This document shows, piece after piece, positions 33,480 to 42,447 of a DNA stretch of 64,000 nucleotides (the first letter of the stretch is position 1; the number at the start of each line of letters is the position of its first letter). Both the position numbers and the translations under genes were made by a program. The notes below the pieces were generated by a model. It was not told the origin of the DNA. It did not search any database and saw nothing but the letters and a program-made list of their open reading frames with translations. The stretch comes from an uncultured Sutterella sp. (lineage in GTDB: Bacteria > Pseudomonadota > Gammaproteobacteria > Burkholderiales > Burkholderiaceae_F), in assembly GCA_902463725.1 (NCBI GenBank), contig CABQGK010000004.1, positions 1 to 64,000 of the forward strand, in the 5' to 3' direction.

Positions 33480-36400
33480 TTACGCCGCTTTTTCAACGTT
33501 CACCAAGAACGCCTTGAACTCAGGAATGTAGGAGTTCGGGTCGCCCACGTTCGGCGAGAGGTCATTGACGTTATCGCCGGTAGCAAACTTGCCTTCCCAC
33601 GAGAAGTGGTGCGGGAGACCAACCACATGGGTGAGCTTGCCGTTAATCATCATGGGCTTCATACGGATCGTGACCATGGCATCGACCACAATGCTGCCGC
33701 GCTTGTTCCAGACATGAACCTTGTCACCGTTCTTGATGCCCTTTTCCTTCGCGAGTTCTTGCGAGATCTCGATGAAGTTACCCGGGATCAATTCGTTGAG
33801 CCACGGCACATTACGCGTCTGGGTACCCGTCTGCCAGTGCTCGGTAAGCGAGTACGTCGTGCAGACAATCGGGAATTCCTTCGCATTACCCAATTGCACC
33901 GAAGGATCCTTCGTGAAGCGGGCGAGCGGGTTCTTGTCAGCCTTGTTGAACACGTTGGTCGTCGGGGATTCCTGCGGCTCAAAGTGTTCGGGGATCGGGC
34001 CGTCCACCATCAGGTAGCTGAAGAGACGAGCGCGCTGTTCCCAAGTCATGAAGAACGCGTTATCCTGCGGCGGCTGAGCCGTCGGGAAGTCACCCACGTC
34101 GTTCTGGATCCACTTGCTGCCATCCCACTCAACGAGGACGCGCTTGGGATTCCAGGGCTTACCCTGCGGGTCAGCCGAGGCGCGGTTGTAAAGCACGCGG
34201 CGGTTCGCAGGCCAAGCGAAGGACCAACCCGTGAAGAGCCCGAGACCCGTGGGGTCTTCCTTGCTACGGCGAGTCATCGGCTGCTTCATCGGATCCAAGC
34301 GGGCTTCGTTATTGTTCCAATAACCGCCCCAAATCCAGATACCGCTCGCGGTGGTACCGTCAGCCTGCAGTTCAGCAAAGCTCTTGAGGAGTCGACCGTC
34401 GCGGACGTCGTAGCCGTTGCAGGCCCAAGCCACCTTACGAAGGTCAGGCTTGCCGTCGATGTAGTAGTCGTAGTTCGCCTTGAGAATCTGATCTGGGCAA
34501 GCACCACCCTCTTCCTTGTAGAGCTTGGCGATGCCGTTATAGAGGGCCATGAGGATTTCGAAGTCGCTCTTAGCTTCTCCGAGCGGTTCAACAGCCTTCT
34601 GACGCCACTGGATCCAGCGGCCGGAATTGTTGATGGAGCCAATCTTTTCGAAGATGAGCGCAGCCGGCAGGAAGAACACTTCCGTCTTGACGTCTTCGGG
34701 CTTCATGTCTGGAGCGCGCCAGAACGTGGAGGTTTCCGTGAGGAACCAGTCAGCGACCACCATCCAGTCGAGGTTCGCCATGGCCTTACGAGCATGCTTA
34801 GCGTTGGCCGTCGAGCTAGCTGGGTTCATACCCCAGAGGAAATAGCCCTTGATGCGGTTGTCGCGCATGTTGTTGAAGGTCATCATGGTCGAGTAGTCAC
34901 CAAAGTCAAGCTTCGGCGAGCACTTCGGCAGGAGGTCGTAGCAGTAGTCGTTATCGACCGTGGCGTTGGCACCGAACCATTCACGCAGCAAGCTCACCAT
35001 GAACTTCGGCTTGTTGGCGTAGTAGCCATCAGCATAGGTTTCCTTGCTCAAGTAGTCAGCGAGCGTCGGGTGGTTCTTGCCATGCGGCCAAGCGAGGTAG
35101 CCAGCCGTATCGGCGACGTTTGCGCCAATGTCGGTCGAGCCCTGCACGTTCGGTTCACCACGCAACGCGTTCAAGCCGCCACCGGAGATACCGATATTGC
35201 CGAGCAGCAACTGCACGATACACATCGCACGGCAGTTCTGCGAGCCATAGGTGTGCTGCGTCTGACCGAGTGCGTACAAGAGAGAACCGGCCTTATCGGG
35301 ACGACCCGTGCTGGCAAAGAGCTCCCAAATCTTGAGCATCACGTCCTTGTCCATACCCGTAACCTGAGAGACGAGTTCAGGCGTGTAACGGGCATAGTGA
35401 CGCTTCATGACGTTAATGACGCACATCGGATCCTGCAGCGTTTCGTCGCGCTTGATGACCTTGAGATCCGGCGTCTTAAACTTCGGCGTACCTGGCTTGT
35501 TAACCCAGGCATACTTGCCACCAGGGGCGGTATCCCAGATTTCCTTATGGTCAACGTCGTAGCCCCAAGCTTCGTTGTCATACTTGCGGGTTTCGGGGTT
35601 CCAACCGGAGAACGTACCGTTGTTGGGATCAAAGCCAAAGCCCGGCTTGATGAGGCAGGCGCCATTCGTGTAGTGAACGACGTAGTCCTTGTGATAGAGC
35701 TCGTTATCAAGGATGTACTTGATCAAGCCGCCGTAGAACGCAAGGTCCGTACCCGGACGAATACGGCCGTAGATGTCGGCACGCGCAGCCGAGCGGGTGT
35801 AGCGCGGGTCAACCACGATCCACTTCGCGCCCTTGTCCTGAGCACGTTCGACCCAGCGGGAAGAAAGCGGATGGTTTTCAACGTTGTTCGAACCAATCGT
35901 GAGAATCACGTCGGCGTTAGCGATGTCGCTCCAGTGGCTCGTCATAGAGCCGCGGCCGAAGGTACGGGCAAGCGCCGGCACCGTGGAGGAGTGGCAAACA
36001 CGAGCTTGGTTGTCGATAGCGACCACGCCAAGCGTACGGACAAACTTCTGCACGAGCCAGCATTCTTCGTTGTTGAGCTGAGCCGCACCGAAGCTCGCAA
36101 TCCCGTCGCAGCGGTTGACGGTCACGCCGTCTTCCTTTTCAACGAAGGTGGCGTCGCGGGTCTTCTTGACGCGACGGGAAATTTCAGCAATTGCCTGCTC
36201 CCACGTGAGTCGCGTCCACTCTTTGCTACCCGGACGACGCACCATCGGATGCAGAATGCGGTTCGGATGATTTTGAGACTGACGTTCCTTGGTGACAATG
36301 TTACGAAGGCCCCACATGGCAGCACCCTTCGGGCACAAACCGCCAAGGTTGACAGGGTGTTCTGGGTCGCCTTCAAGGTTAATAAGCTCGCCGCCGCGCG

Positions 36401-36587
36401 AAGAGCAAATCAAGCCGCAGCCGCCAGCACAGTAGCAGCAAATGTTCAGCGTTTCCTGAACATCACGCAATTTATAAGGCGCCTTCTTATTCGGCGCAGC
36501 CATCGCCATACCGGTCACGCCGGAGAGCATCGTGCCGCTGCCAAGTAACAATCCGCGCTTAAGGAAACTTCTGCGTGAAACTTCCAT
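33480..36587 (-). CDS. fdnG: Formate dehydrogenase alpha subunit, Mo/W-bis-MGD, cysteine type
   Basis: 1035 residues. Tat leader VSRRSFLKRG (3-12). One 4Fe-4S site uses Cys50, 53, 57 and 85 (C-x2-C-x3-C-x27-C). The metal ligand is Cys198 in ARVCHSSTVPAL, read from a TGC codon; E. coli FdnG has selenocysteine at the matching site and the same following His. GSNNVENHPLSSRW and RCDGIASFGAAQLNNEE are characteristic. The protein oxidises formate to CO2 in the periplasm. It heads the fdnGHI-fdhE-fdhD cluster. Preceded by a 592-bp AT-rich control region with a perfect palindrome. Confidence 0.95.
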   Translation of the reverse strand: MEVSRRSFLKRGLLLGSGTMLSGVTGMAMAAPNKKAPYKLRDVQETLNICCYCAGGCGLICSSRGGELINLEGDPEHPVNLGGLCPKGAAMWGLRNIVTKERQSQNHPNRILHPMVRRPGSKEWTRLTWEQAIAEISRRVKKTRDATFVEKEDGVTVNRCDGIASFGAAQLNNEECWLVQKFVRTLGVVAIDNQARVCHSSTVPALARTFGRGSMTSHWSDIANADVILTIGSNNVENHPLSSRWVERAQDKGAKWIVVDPRYTRSAARADIYGRIRPGTDLAFYGGLIKYILDNELYHKDYVVHYTNGACLIKPGFGFDPNNGTFSGWNPETRKYDNEAWGYDVDHKEIWDTAPGGKYAWVNKPGTPKFKTPDLKVIKRDETLQDPMCVINVMKRHYARYTPELVSQVTGMDKDVMLKIWELFASTGRPDKAGSLLYALGQTQHTYGSQNCRAMCIVQLLLGNIGISGGGLNALRGEPNVQGSTDIGANVADTAGYLAWPHGKNHPTLADYLSKETYADGYYANKPKFMVSLLREWFGANATVDNDYCYDLLPKCSPKLDFGDYSTMMTFNNMRDNRIKGYFLWGMNPASSTANAKHARKAMANLDWMVVADWFLTETSTFWRAPDMKPEDVKTEVFFLPAALIFEKIGSINNSGRWIQWRQKAVEPLGEAKSDFEILMALYNGIAKLYKEEGGACPDQILKANYDYYIDGKPDLRKVAWACNGYDVRDGRLLKSFAELQADGTTASGIWIWGGYWNNNEARLDPMKQPMTRRSKEDPTGLGLFTGWSFAWPANRRVLYNRASADPQGKPWNPKRVLVEWDGSKWIQNDVGDFPTAQPPQDNAFFMTWEQRARLFSYLMVDGPIPEHFEPQESPTTNVFNKADKNPLARFTKDPSVQLGNAKEFPIVCTTYSLTEHWQTGTQTRNVPWLNELIPGNFIEISQELAKEKGIKNGDKVHVWNKRGSIVVDAMVTIRMKPMMINGKLTHVVGLPHHFSWEGKFATGDNVNDLSPNVGDPNSYIPEFKAFLVNVEKAA

Positions 36588-37111
36588 GGGGATCCTCCTG
36601 ATGGTTATTGGGGTTTTCTACGAAACCAACGCTTCGTTTTGTAGTCTTGTTTGTTTCGAAGAGTGTCAAGGGCGGGCTTTGTCCCGTCTCGCCGTTAGTT
36701 TGATAAGTTCACGGCGAAACCCACAGTGGTCGGAGGGTGTAAGCGCCATGATGCAAGCTCGCTTAACGACCTAACCCATAATTACTTCACCCTAACCCTA
36801 AGTAGTAATTCAAAGATTTCGATATTCACAAAATGAATATCGACAATCACCAATAACCACAGGTTCTGTTAAATCAACACCATGCAGAATATGACATTCA
36901 TCTGATAAGGAAATATTTGAGTAAATCACTCAGAAATAATTGGTCACGTTCACAATTTACAATTTTAAGAAAGTTAACGATTCTCATTTGTATTTTCCTC
37001 GCCTAGGGGTTTACCCTGTATTTAATCTATAATCTATCGATCTATAGTTTTTGTTAGTTTGTTTTTATTTGTCTGCTGGCTGCTTCAAGTCGCTCGGCCG
37101 CACGCAAGCAC
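36588..37111. promoter_or_regulatory. AT-rich control region upstream of formate dehydrogenase
   Basis: No gene. It contains the palindrome at 36819-36843, a near copy (one mismatch) of the Fur-box core at 36976-36988 (AACGATTCTCATT), and CCTAGGGGTTTACCCT at 37002-37017. The concentration of possible operators suggests that formate dehydrogenase responds to iron, metal cofactor and electron-acceptor signals. Confidence 0.5.
36819..36843. promoter_or_regulatory. Perfect 10-5-10 palindrome
   Basis: TCGATATTCA (36819-36828), spacer CAAAA, TGAATATCGA (36834-36843), about 230 bp upstream of fdnG. It shares the core TTCACnAAATG with the operator of the ModE-like gene. Confidence 0.55.
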
Positions 37112-37154
37112 AAAAAAACCGAAGAGAAAAGAACACGCTCCTCTCTTCGGTTTT
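37112..37154 (-). terminator. Terminator of the M16 protease gene
   Basis: AAAACCGAAGAGA (37115-37127) pairs with TCTCTTCGGTTTT (37142-37154); the reverse strand ends TTTTTTTG. Confidence 0.8.
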
Positions 37155-37179
37155 GTACTTCGTCCCTTGCTTGGCGCTG

Positions 37180-40044
37180 CTACTTGCCGCTCGATTGACT
37201 ATGGCTACCTGCGGCTTTGACGGTGAGTTGTGCTTCTGGCAACGCAAGCGTTTCCGCGATCTCTTTATTGAGTGCCGTGAGCGAGAGCGATGCAAGAGAC
37301 TGCATCAAGTCGCCATAAAACGCGAGCACGGGTGTGCCGTTTGCGACCTCTTCTCGCGCGAGCGTTGTCCAAAAGCCGAGCCGCTCTCGCGCCTCACCGT
37401 ACTGATTGAGGAGCACTTTGCGCATGTGCAGAAGCTCCTCTTCGGTGGCACCCCGCTCAACGAGCTCAGTAGCAGCCTCACCAAGCGCAGCCTCTACCAA
37501 CGCCGTGTTAGCGAGCACGGTCTGCACAGAAACAATCAAGTTTGCGCTCCCCTCCTCAAAGAGGAGCTCGTAGTCGGCTGAGGGTGAGTAACTCACGCCC
37601 TTTTCTTCTCGGAGCGCTTTTCTCAAGCGCTCCTGCAGGATGCCCGCTAAGAGCTTACGTGCCGCGGTGCGCTGCGCGTTATCAAAGTCAATTTTTTCGA
37701 CATGCCAGACACGGGTGATGATGGCCTTATCACTGCGGTCCTCGGCAATCGTGACCACACGGTTTGCCTTCGCTGGGAAGCGCCCTGCGCTACCCAACTG
37801 TGCGCCAGGCAAGGCTGCGGGCAGCGTACCAAAGAGTTGGTTGAGTAAGGCAAGCGTTGACGCTTTCTGAAAGCTTCCGCTCACGACAATGCTGCGGCTG
37901 CCGCGATCACGCACCGCATTGATATAGTCACGCATGCGTGCGAGCGACATCACTCCAAGCTCCCCGGCTTCGATCGGGCGTTGCCGTAACCGGTAGCCAC
38001 CGAGAAACGCGGGTAAGTACGAATTCCAATAGCCTTCAACTGTGTTCTCCCGCACATAGCGCTGCTGCATGAGGCGTTGTTGCGCACGTGCTTGGTTCAC
38101 CTCGGTAAGTGTAGGATCCATGAATTGCGTCCACACTGCCTCAGCGATGAGTTTGAGCTCATCGGCGGGCCCTGTGCCGATGATCACATTGCCTTTGCTC
38201 GTGATGTGCTCCGTCACGCTAATGTCTCGAAGCCCAAGTGTCTCCCTCGTCTCGCCTGCACTCAAGCGACCTACGCCATTTTCTTCGAGCACCATTACTG
38301 CAGCGCGTGCTAGTAGCGCATCGGCGTCCTTAACGCCCATGAGTCCATCACCGAAATTGAATTCCATGGTCACACGCCCCTTCTCTAAGGCGCTTGGCAC
38401 CAGCACCACGCGGGTATCGTTGGCTAGCATCCCACTCCAGACCGTCACCTCACTATCGTCGAGCGCGACTTTCTTCGGCACGAGCGCAGGCGCCGCGGGA
38501 ACGTTCTCGGGCGGCGTCAAATACGGAAAGACGATATCCTCCATTTCTTCGGGCGGCGCGACTGGCACATTCTTGATACTTTCCCAGTACTGGCGCACCT
38601 GCACATCATCGGTGGTAACAGCACCACTAATGGAGAGGCGACGATTATCAACGCTTAGAAGCGTTTTGAGCGCCGTATTCACTTCATCAAGCGTAATGAG
38701 ATCGCGTTGGGCTTCAAAAAACGCCGAATCCTCTTTCGGGTCAGAGAGCACCTCTGCACTGTTAATATGGGTGACGAGCGCCGTGGCCCATTCCTCGTTG
38801 CTCCAAACAGAGGATGTCTTCACCTGCTGCTTAAAGAGAAGCGACATCTCGCTTTTCACGGCTCGCAGCTCCTGCGCCGTGAGGCCAAAATCGCGTGCAC
38901 GCACAAGTTCTTCGTTGAGCGCTCGTAATGCCTCACGCCAATGCGCGCCATCGGTTTTCGCTCGCCAAATCACCGTGGGCATCAAAGGATTGGCAGCATC
39001 GTTAATAAACGTGGCCGAGCTCCAAAGCATCGGCTCATGTTCAGCGCGCATGGCGAGACGACGCTGTAGCGCGATTTGCGCAATCGTGGCCACCAACTCC
39101 TCACGACGCCGCTCCATCGTATCGGGCTTGTGCGAGGTGGCATAAAGCATCGAAATGCTAACGATTGCACTGGTGATGGGGCGGGGCTGCACAAAAATGC
39201 GCTCCCCAAAGCGATCAATCGTGCCGAAATCGGGCACAGCAGGCGCCGGCCGTTCTTCAATCGAGCCAAAGAGGTGTTCAATATCCGCAGCGAGCAACTG
39301 CCAGGAGACGTCGCCAGCGATGATCAAGACCATACGGCTTGGCACATACCACTTTTTGTAAAACTGCTCGAGCTCTGTAGCATCCAGCCCCTGAAGGCTT
39401 TCCTCAGTGCCGATAACGTCCTGAGCAAGCAGTGAATCCCCATAGAGGAAACGCTGCCAAGCCCGCATTGCATTCATGGCTTCGGAATTTCGCGCTGCAA
39501 ATTCCGAAAGTATGACGTTGCGCTCGCGCGCAACGGCCTCGGCATCAAAGTGAATCCCGTCCGCAACACCTCGTAATATCGAGAGTGCCTCTTTTACGAG
39601 ATGTGGCGAAGTGTGTTTGAGATTGAGCTTGTAGACAGTCTCTGCGCGTCCAGTGTAGGCATTAGCATCCTCACCAACTGACATGCCGTTGGTGCGGAAA
39701 AAGCGCTCAAGCGCCTCTGCAGAATGCTCCCCTCCCCCTTGGAAGGCCATGTGCTCGACAAAGTGAGCTGCGCCCCGCTCGTCACGCGCCTCCATGAGTG
39801 AGCCCACCTGCACATTGAGGTAGAGCGAGACGCGGTTGTGCTGCCGCGCATTGGGCACTATTACCCAGCGTAGACCGTTCGAGAGCCGCCCATAGTGCAC
39901 ACGTGCCGTCGGCTGTACATCACTCTTGTCCTGCGGCCAGGAGCCGTCATACCAACTGAGTTCTCCCGCGCTCACAGGTATCGACATCGTCATCAGCGCC
40001 GCCAGAAGCGCTGTCATCAGAATGGCTTTCTTGGGTCTAGGCAT
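37180..40044 (-). CDS. M16 family zinc metallopeptidase (pitrilysin type), periplasmic
   Basis: 954 residues from ATG 40044; an in-frame GTG at 40053 is an alternative. A signal peptide ends near residue 26 (VSAG). The inverted zinc motif HFVEH is at 94-98, with the distal Glu expected about 76 residues later (ERNVILSEFA). A second, non-catalytic M16 half follows (about 500-900). Length and two-domain build fit periplasmic PqqL/YhjJ-like peptidases that degrade small proteins or imported peptides. It stands alone between formate dehydrogenase and rarD. Confidence 0.88.
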   Translation of the reverse strand: MPRPKKAILMTALLAALMTMSIPVSAGELSWYDGSWPQDKSDVQPTARVHYGRLSNGLRWVIVPNARQHNRVSLYLNVQVGSLMEARDERGAAHFVEHMAFQGGGEHSAEALERFFRTNGMSVGEDANAYTGRAETVYKLNLKHTSPHLVKEALSILRGVADGIHFDAEAVARERNVILSEFAARNSEAMNAMRAWQRFLYGDSLLAQDVIGTEESLQGLDATELEQFYKKWYVPSRMVLIIAGDVSWQLLAADIEHLFGSIEERPAPAVPDFGTIDRFGERIFVQPRPITSAIVSISMLYATSHKPDTMERRREELVATIAQIALQRRLAMRAEHEPMLWSSATFINDAANPLMPTVIWRAKTDGAHWREALRALNEELVRARDFGLTAQELRAVKSEMSLLFKQQVKTSSVWSNEEWATALVTHINSAEVLSDPKEDSAFFEAQRDLITLDEVNTALKTLLSVDNRRLSISGAVTTDDVQVRQYWESIKNVPVAPPEEMEDIVFPYLTPPENVPAAPALVPKKVALDDSEVTVWSGMLANDTRVVLVPSALEKGRVTMEFNFGDGLMGVKDADALLARAAVMVLEENGVGRLSAGETRETLGLRDISVTEHITSKGNVIIGTGPADELKLIAEAVWTQFMDPTLTEVNQARAQQRLMQQRYVRENTVEGYWNSYLPAFLGGYRLRQRPIEAGELGVMSLARMRDYINAVRDRGSRSIVVSGSFQKASTLALLNQLFGTLPAALPGAQLGSAGRFPAKANRVVTIAEDRSDKAIITRVWHVEKIDFDNAQRTAARKLLAGILQERLRKALREEKGVSYSPSADYELLFEEGSANLIVSVQTVLANTALVEAALGEAATELVERGATEEELLHMRKVLLNQYGEARERLGFWTTLAREEVANGTPVLAFYGDLMQSLASLSLTALNKEIAETLALPEAQLTVKAAGSHSQSSGK

Positions 40045-40189
40045 GCTTTGCACTCACAGCAAATGATTCAGAGGTGCGGCAAGCAGAGCGCGCACCGCAG
40101 GTTCGCCATCAGTCTAAGCAATGTGAGCCGAGTTGCCAAATACGAAGCAAAACCGACCAAACCCGCGATCCAACCACGCGGTCCCCGAC

Positions 40190-41104
40190 TTAGTGGCTCG
40201 CTACACGCCTGTGCTGCTGAACTTCGCCCAGAAGGAAGACGACAATACCTGAGAGGATGAACACGAGCGCCGTTGCTTCTTTTTCATCAAAGGGCTCGTG
40301 AAAGATGAACACACCCATCAAGAGCGTCATGATCGGCGCAACATACTGGCAGAAGCCAAGCACTGCCATGGGCAGGAGCTGCGTTGCCTGAGAGAAAAGC
40401 ACCATGGGTACGCTCGCCACAATCCCCGTGCTAATGAGTAGCACCGTAAGCGTTGGCTCTGAGGTGAACGAAAAATGTCCAACGCCCTGAGCGGCAAGCC
40501 AAAGCACATAACCCAAGGCAAAGGGCGTCATGAAAAGCCCTTCGAGGAAAATCCCGGCTCGAGCAGAAATGTGGACCGCTTTTTTGAGCGCGCCATAGAG
40601 CCCCCAGGAAAGCGACACGCCAAAGCTAATCCAAGGAATGTGCCCAAAACCCACCACCATGGTGAGCACACCGCAAGCGGCAAGCAGCACCCCTGCCCAC
40701 TTGATGACCGAGAGCGTTTCTCGGTAAAAAAGCACACCAAAGACGACGGATATTAGGGGCGTGAGAAAAGTTCCAATCCCAAGCTCCACCACATGTGCCG
40801 TATTCACGCCGTAGACGTTAATCCACCAGTTGAAAGCACAAACCAGCGCAGCCAACAACAATAAAAAGGCTTCTCGTGGACGAGCAAAAAAGCGCCGAAT
40901 CTCTGAGAGCGACGTTCCTAGCGCCCCACTCATCACCATCCAAAGCGGAATGAATAGGAGGGACCACAGTACGCGGTGCGCCACCACTTCCCAGGGGAGC
41001 GCTTGCGAAAACTGCGCCCAATAAAGCGAAATGGAGCCCCAAATAAGATACGCACCAAGCGCTGAGCTGAGACCTAAAACGTTCGATGAGAGCGGCTGTG
41101 ACAT
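40190..41104 (-). CDS. rarD: EamA family transporter RarD
   Basis: 304 residues with ten membrane segments in two EamA repeats. LGLSSALGAYLIWGSISLYWAQF and WEVVAHRVLWSLLF at the start, and LPMAVLGFCQYVAPIMTLLMGVF late in the protein, are RarD-specific. It belongs to the drug/metabolite transporter superfamily; the physiological substrate is not established. It is followed by the M16 gene on the same strand without an obvious link. Confidence 0.88.
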   Translation of the reverse strand: MSQPLSSNVLGLSSALGAYLIWGSISLYWAQFSQALPWEVVAHRVLWSLLFIPLWMVMSGALGTSLSEIRRFFARPREAFLLLLAALVCAFNWWINVYGVNTAHVVELGIGTFLTPLISVVFGVLFYRETLSVIKWAGVLLAACGVLTMVVGFGHIPWISFGVSLSWGLYGALKKAVHISARAGIFLEGLFMTPFALGYVLWLAAQGVGHFSFTSEPTLTVLLISTGIVASVPMVLFSQATQLLPMAVLGFCQYVAPIMTLLMGVFIFHEPFDEKEATALVFILSGIVVFLLGEVQQHRRVASH

Positions 41105-41233
41105 GACGAGTGTTTTTAAGCGAGAGCAGTACGAACATTGTCGCGCCTTCTAACAAACCACGAGCCGCTTTTTTCATCTTAAGGGTTATTACTGATATCT
41201 TTTAAGATACCAATAGACTGACTTCCTAATCTC

Positions 41234-41245
41234 TGCACATGTGCA
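41234..41245. repeat. Isolated B palindrome
   Basis: TGCACATGTGCA between the AEC carrier and rarD, more than 1 kb outside the dense array. Near copies sit inside the carrier gene (41708-41719, one mismatch) and just before its start (42232-42243, one mismatch), so the protein that binds B may spread over this gene. Confidence 0.7.
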
Positions 41246-41265
41246 CGGTGTCACGCCTACCTTGC

Positions 41266-42183
41266 TTACAACATTCCCGCCACAGTGAGCCACATTGGGA
41301 TGGTGAGTAGGCTCACGAGCGTTTGCAACGTCGTAAGGTCTGCTACGACGGGGCCGTTGCCGCCCATACGCATCGCCATGATATAGCAACTATTGGCGGT
41401 GGGTAGCGCCGTCAAACAGAGAAGCGCTCCCAACTCTAAACCAGAAAGCCCAAGAAGACGGCCCGCGATAATGCTCACCGCAGGTAGCAGTACCAAGCGC
41501 TGCACGGTGGCCGCTGCGAGAAGCCGTCCGTATTTGGAAAGGTCGATCTTTTCCATCCCAGCGCCAATCGCCAGTAATGCCATCGCAAGCGATGCGTCGC
41601 CCAGGGTCTTGAAGAAACTCGATGCCAGCGCGGGCAACGGGATAGAAAACAGGTTGAACAGCAGTCCGAGTACCGTCGCAATGATGAGAGGATTCGTCAC
41701 CACAGCGCGCACATGTGCAGAAAGTGAGCGCTGCTGAGCGCTCGTTGCCTGAGAGAGATCCGTCACCGCGATGATGTTTGAAATCGGAACCCAGACGCCA
41801 AGCAGAAGCGCATAGAGTGCAGAGCCTAGCGTGCCCGAGAGAACAGAAGCCAGCGCAAACCCAATATAAGAATTGAAGCGATACCCGCACTGTCTAACCG
41901 AAGCATCCGTGCGTCGATCCTGCGGATAAAGTCGACTCACTACCCAAGCCAAAAGCACGCCCGCGAGCATACTAGCAACGCCACAGAGCAGAAACTTGCT
42001 CGCACTCGTGATCGTAAGTTGGGCTGTGGCCACGCTACGGAATAAGAGCGGAGGAAATAGAACGGTAAAGACCAAACGCTCGACATCGTCCCACCAAGAA
42101 CGCGTGTACTGAAAACGCCTTCTCAGCACCCAACCCAGTAAGATCAGCAAAAACGGATGGAGCGTAAGTAAGATCACGGACAT
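41266..42183 (-). CDS. AEC (auxin efflux carrier) family transporter
   Basis: 305 residues from ATG 42183; a GTG at 42195 is an alternative. About ten membrane segments in two inverted halves (LHPFLLILLGWVLRR and LVFTVLFPPLLFRSVA at the start; NPLIIATVLGLLFNLFSIPLP in the middle). AEC carriers of bacteria move small organic acids such as malate or malonate. It is the last leftward gene before the replication region and carries one near-B palindrome inside its coding sequence. Confidence 0.85.
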   Translation of the reverse strand: MSVILLTLHPFLLILLGWVLRRRFQYTRSWWDDVERLVFTVLFPPLLFRSVATAQLTITSASKFLLCGVASMLAGVLLAWVVSRLYPQDRRTDASVRQCGYRFNSYIGFALASVLSGTLGSALYALLLGVWVPISNIIAVTDLSQATSAQQRSLSAHVRAVVTNPLIIATVLGLLFNLFSIPLPALASSFFKTLGDASLAMALLAIGAGMEKIDLSKYGRLLAAATVQRLVLLPAVSIIAGRLLGLSGLELGALLCLTALPTANSCYIMAMRMGGNGPVVADLTTLQTLVSLLTIPMWLTVAGML

Positions 42184-42447
42184 GGCGGACTTCACTCTCA
42201 GAGCAGGAAAGATGCCAACGCAAGTGTCTTCTGCACATGTGCGCTAGCCTAAATAGCAGTGTGCATGATATTTAGCGAATTGTATAGGACAAACCACGCC
42301 GCCCCACCCTAGTAGCAGTTGCCGCCCCCTCCCCTCCTTCGCTCATAACCACTCAAGACCCAGACTATTCGCCCAATCATCTCGCTCAGTGTGCAACGCT
42401 GTGTCACGCTCAGTAAAAAATGGATTGCCGAGTCGCCTCAGAGGGTG

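Noticed and set aside
32637..36548. 1303-codon frame opposite formate dehydrogenase
   Set aside because: Mirror frame of fdnG/fdnH caused by codon bias; the opposite strand has complete, well-known subunits.
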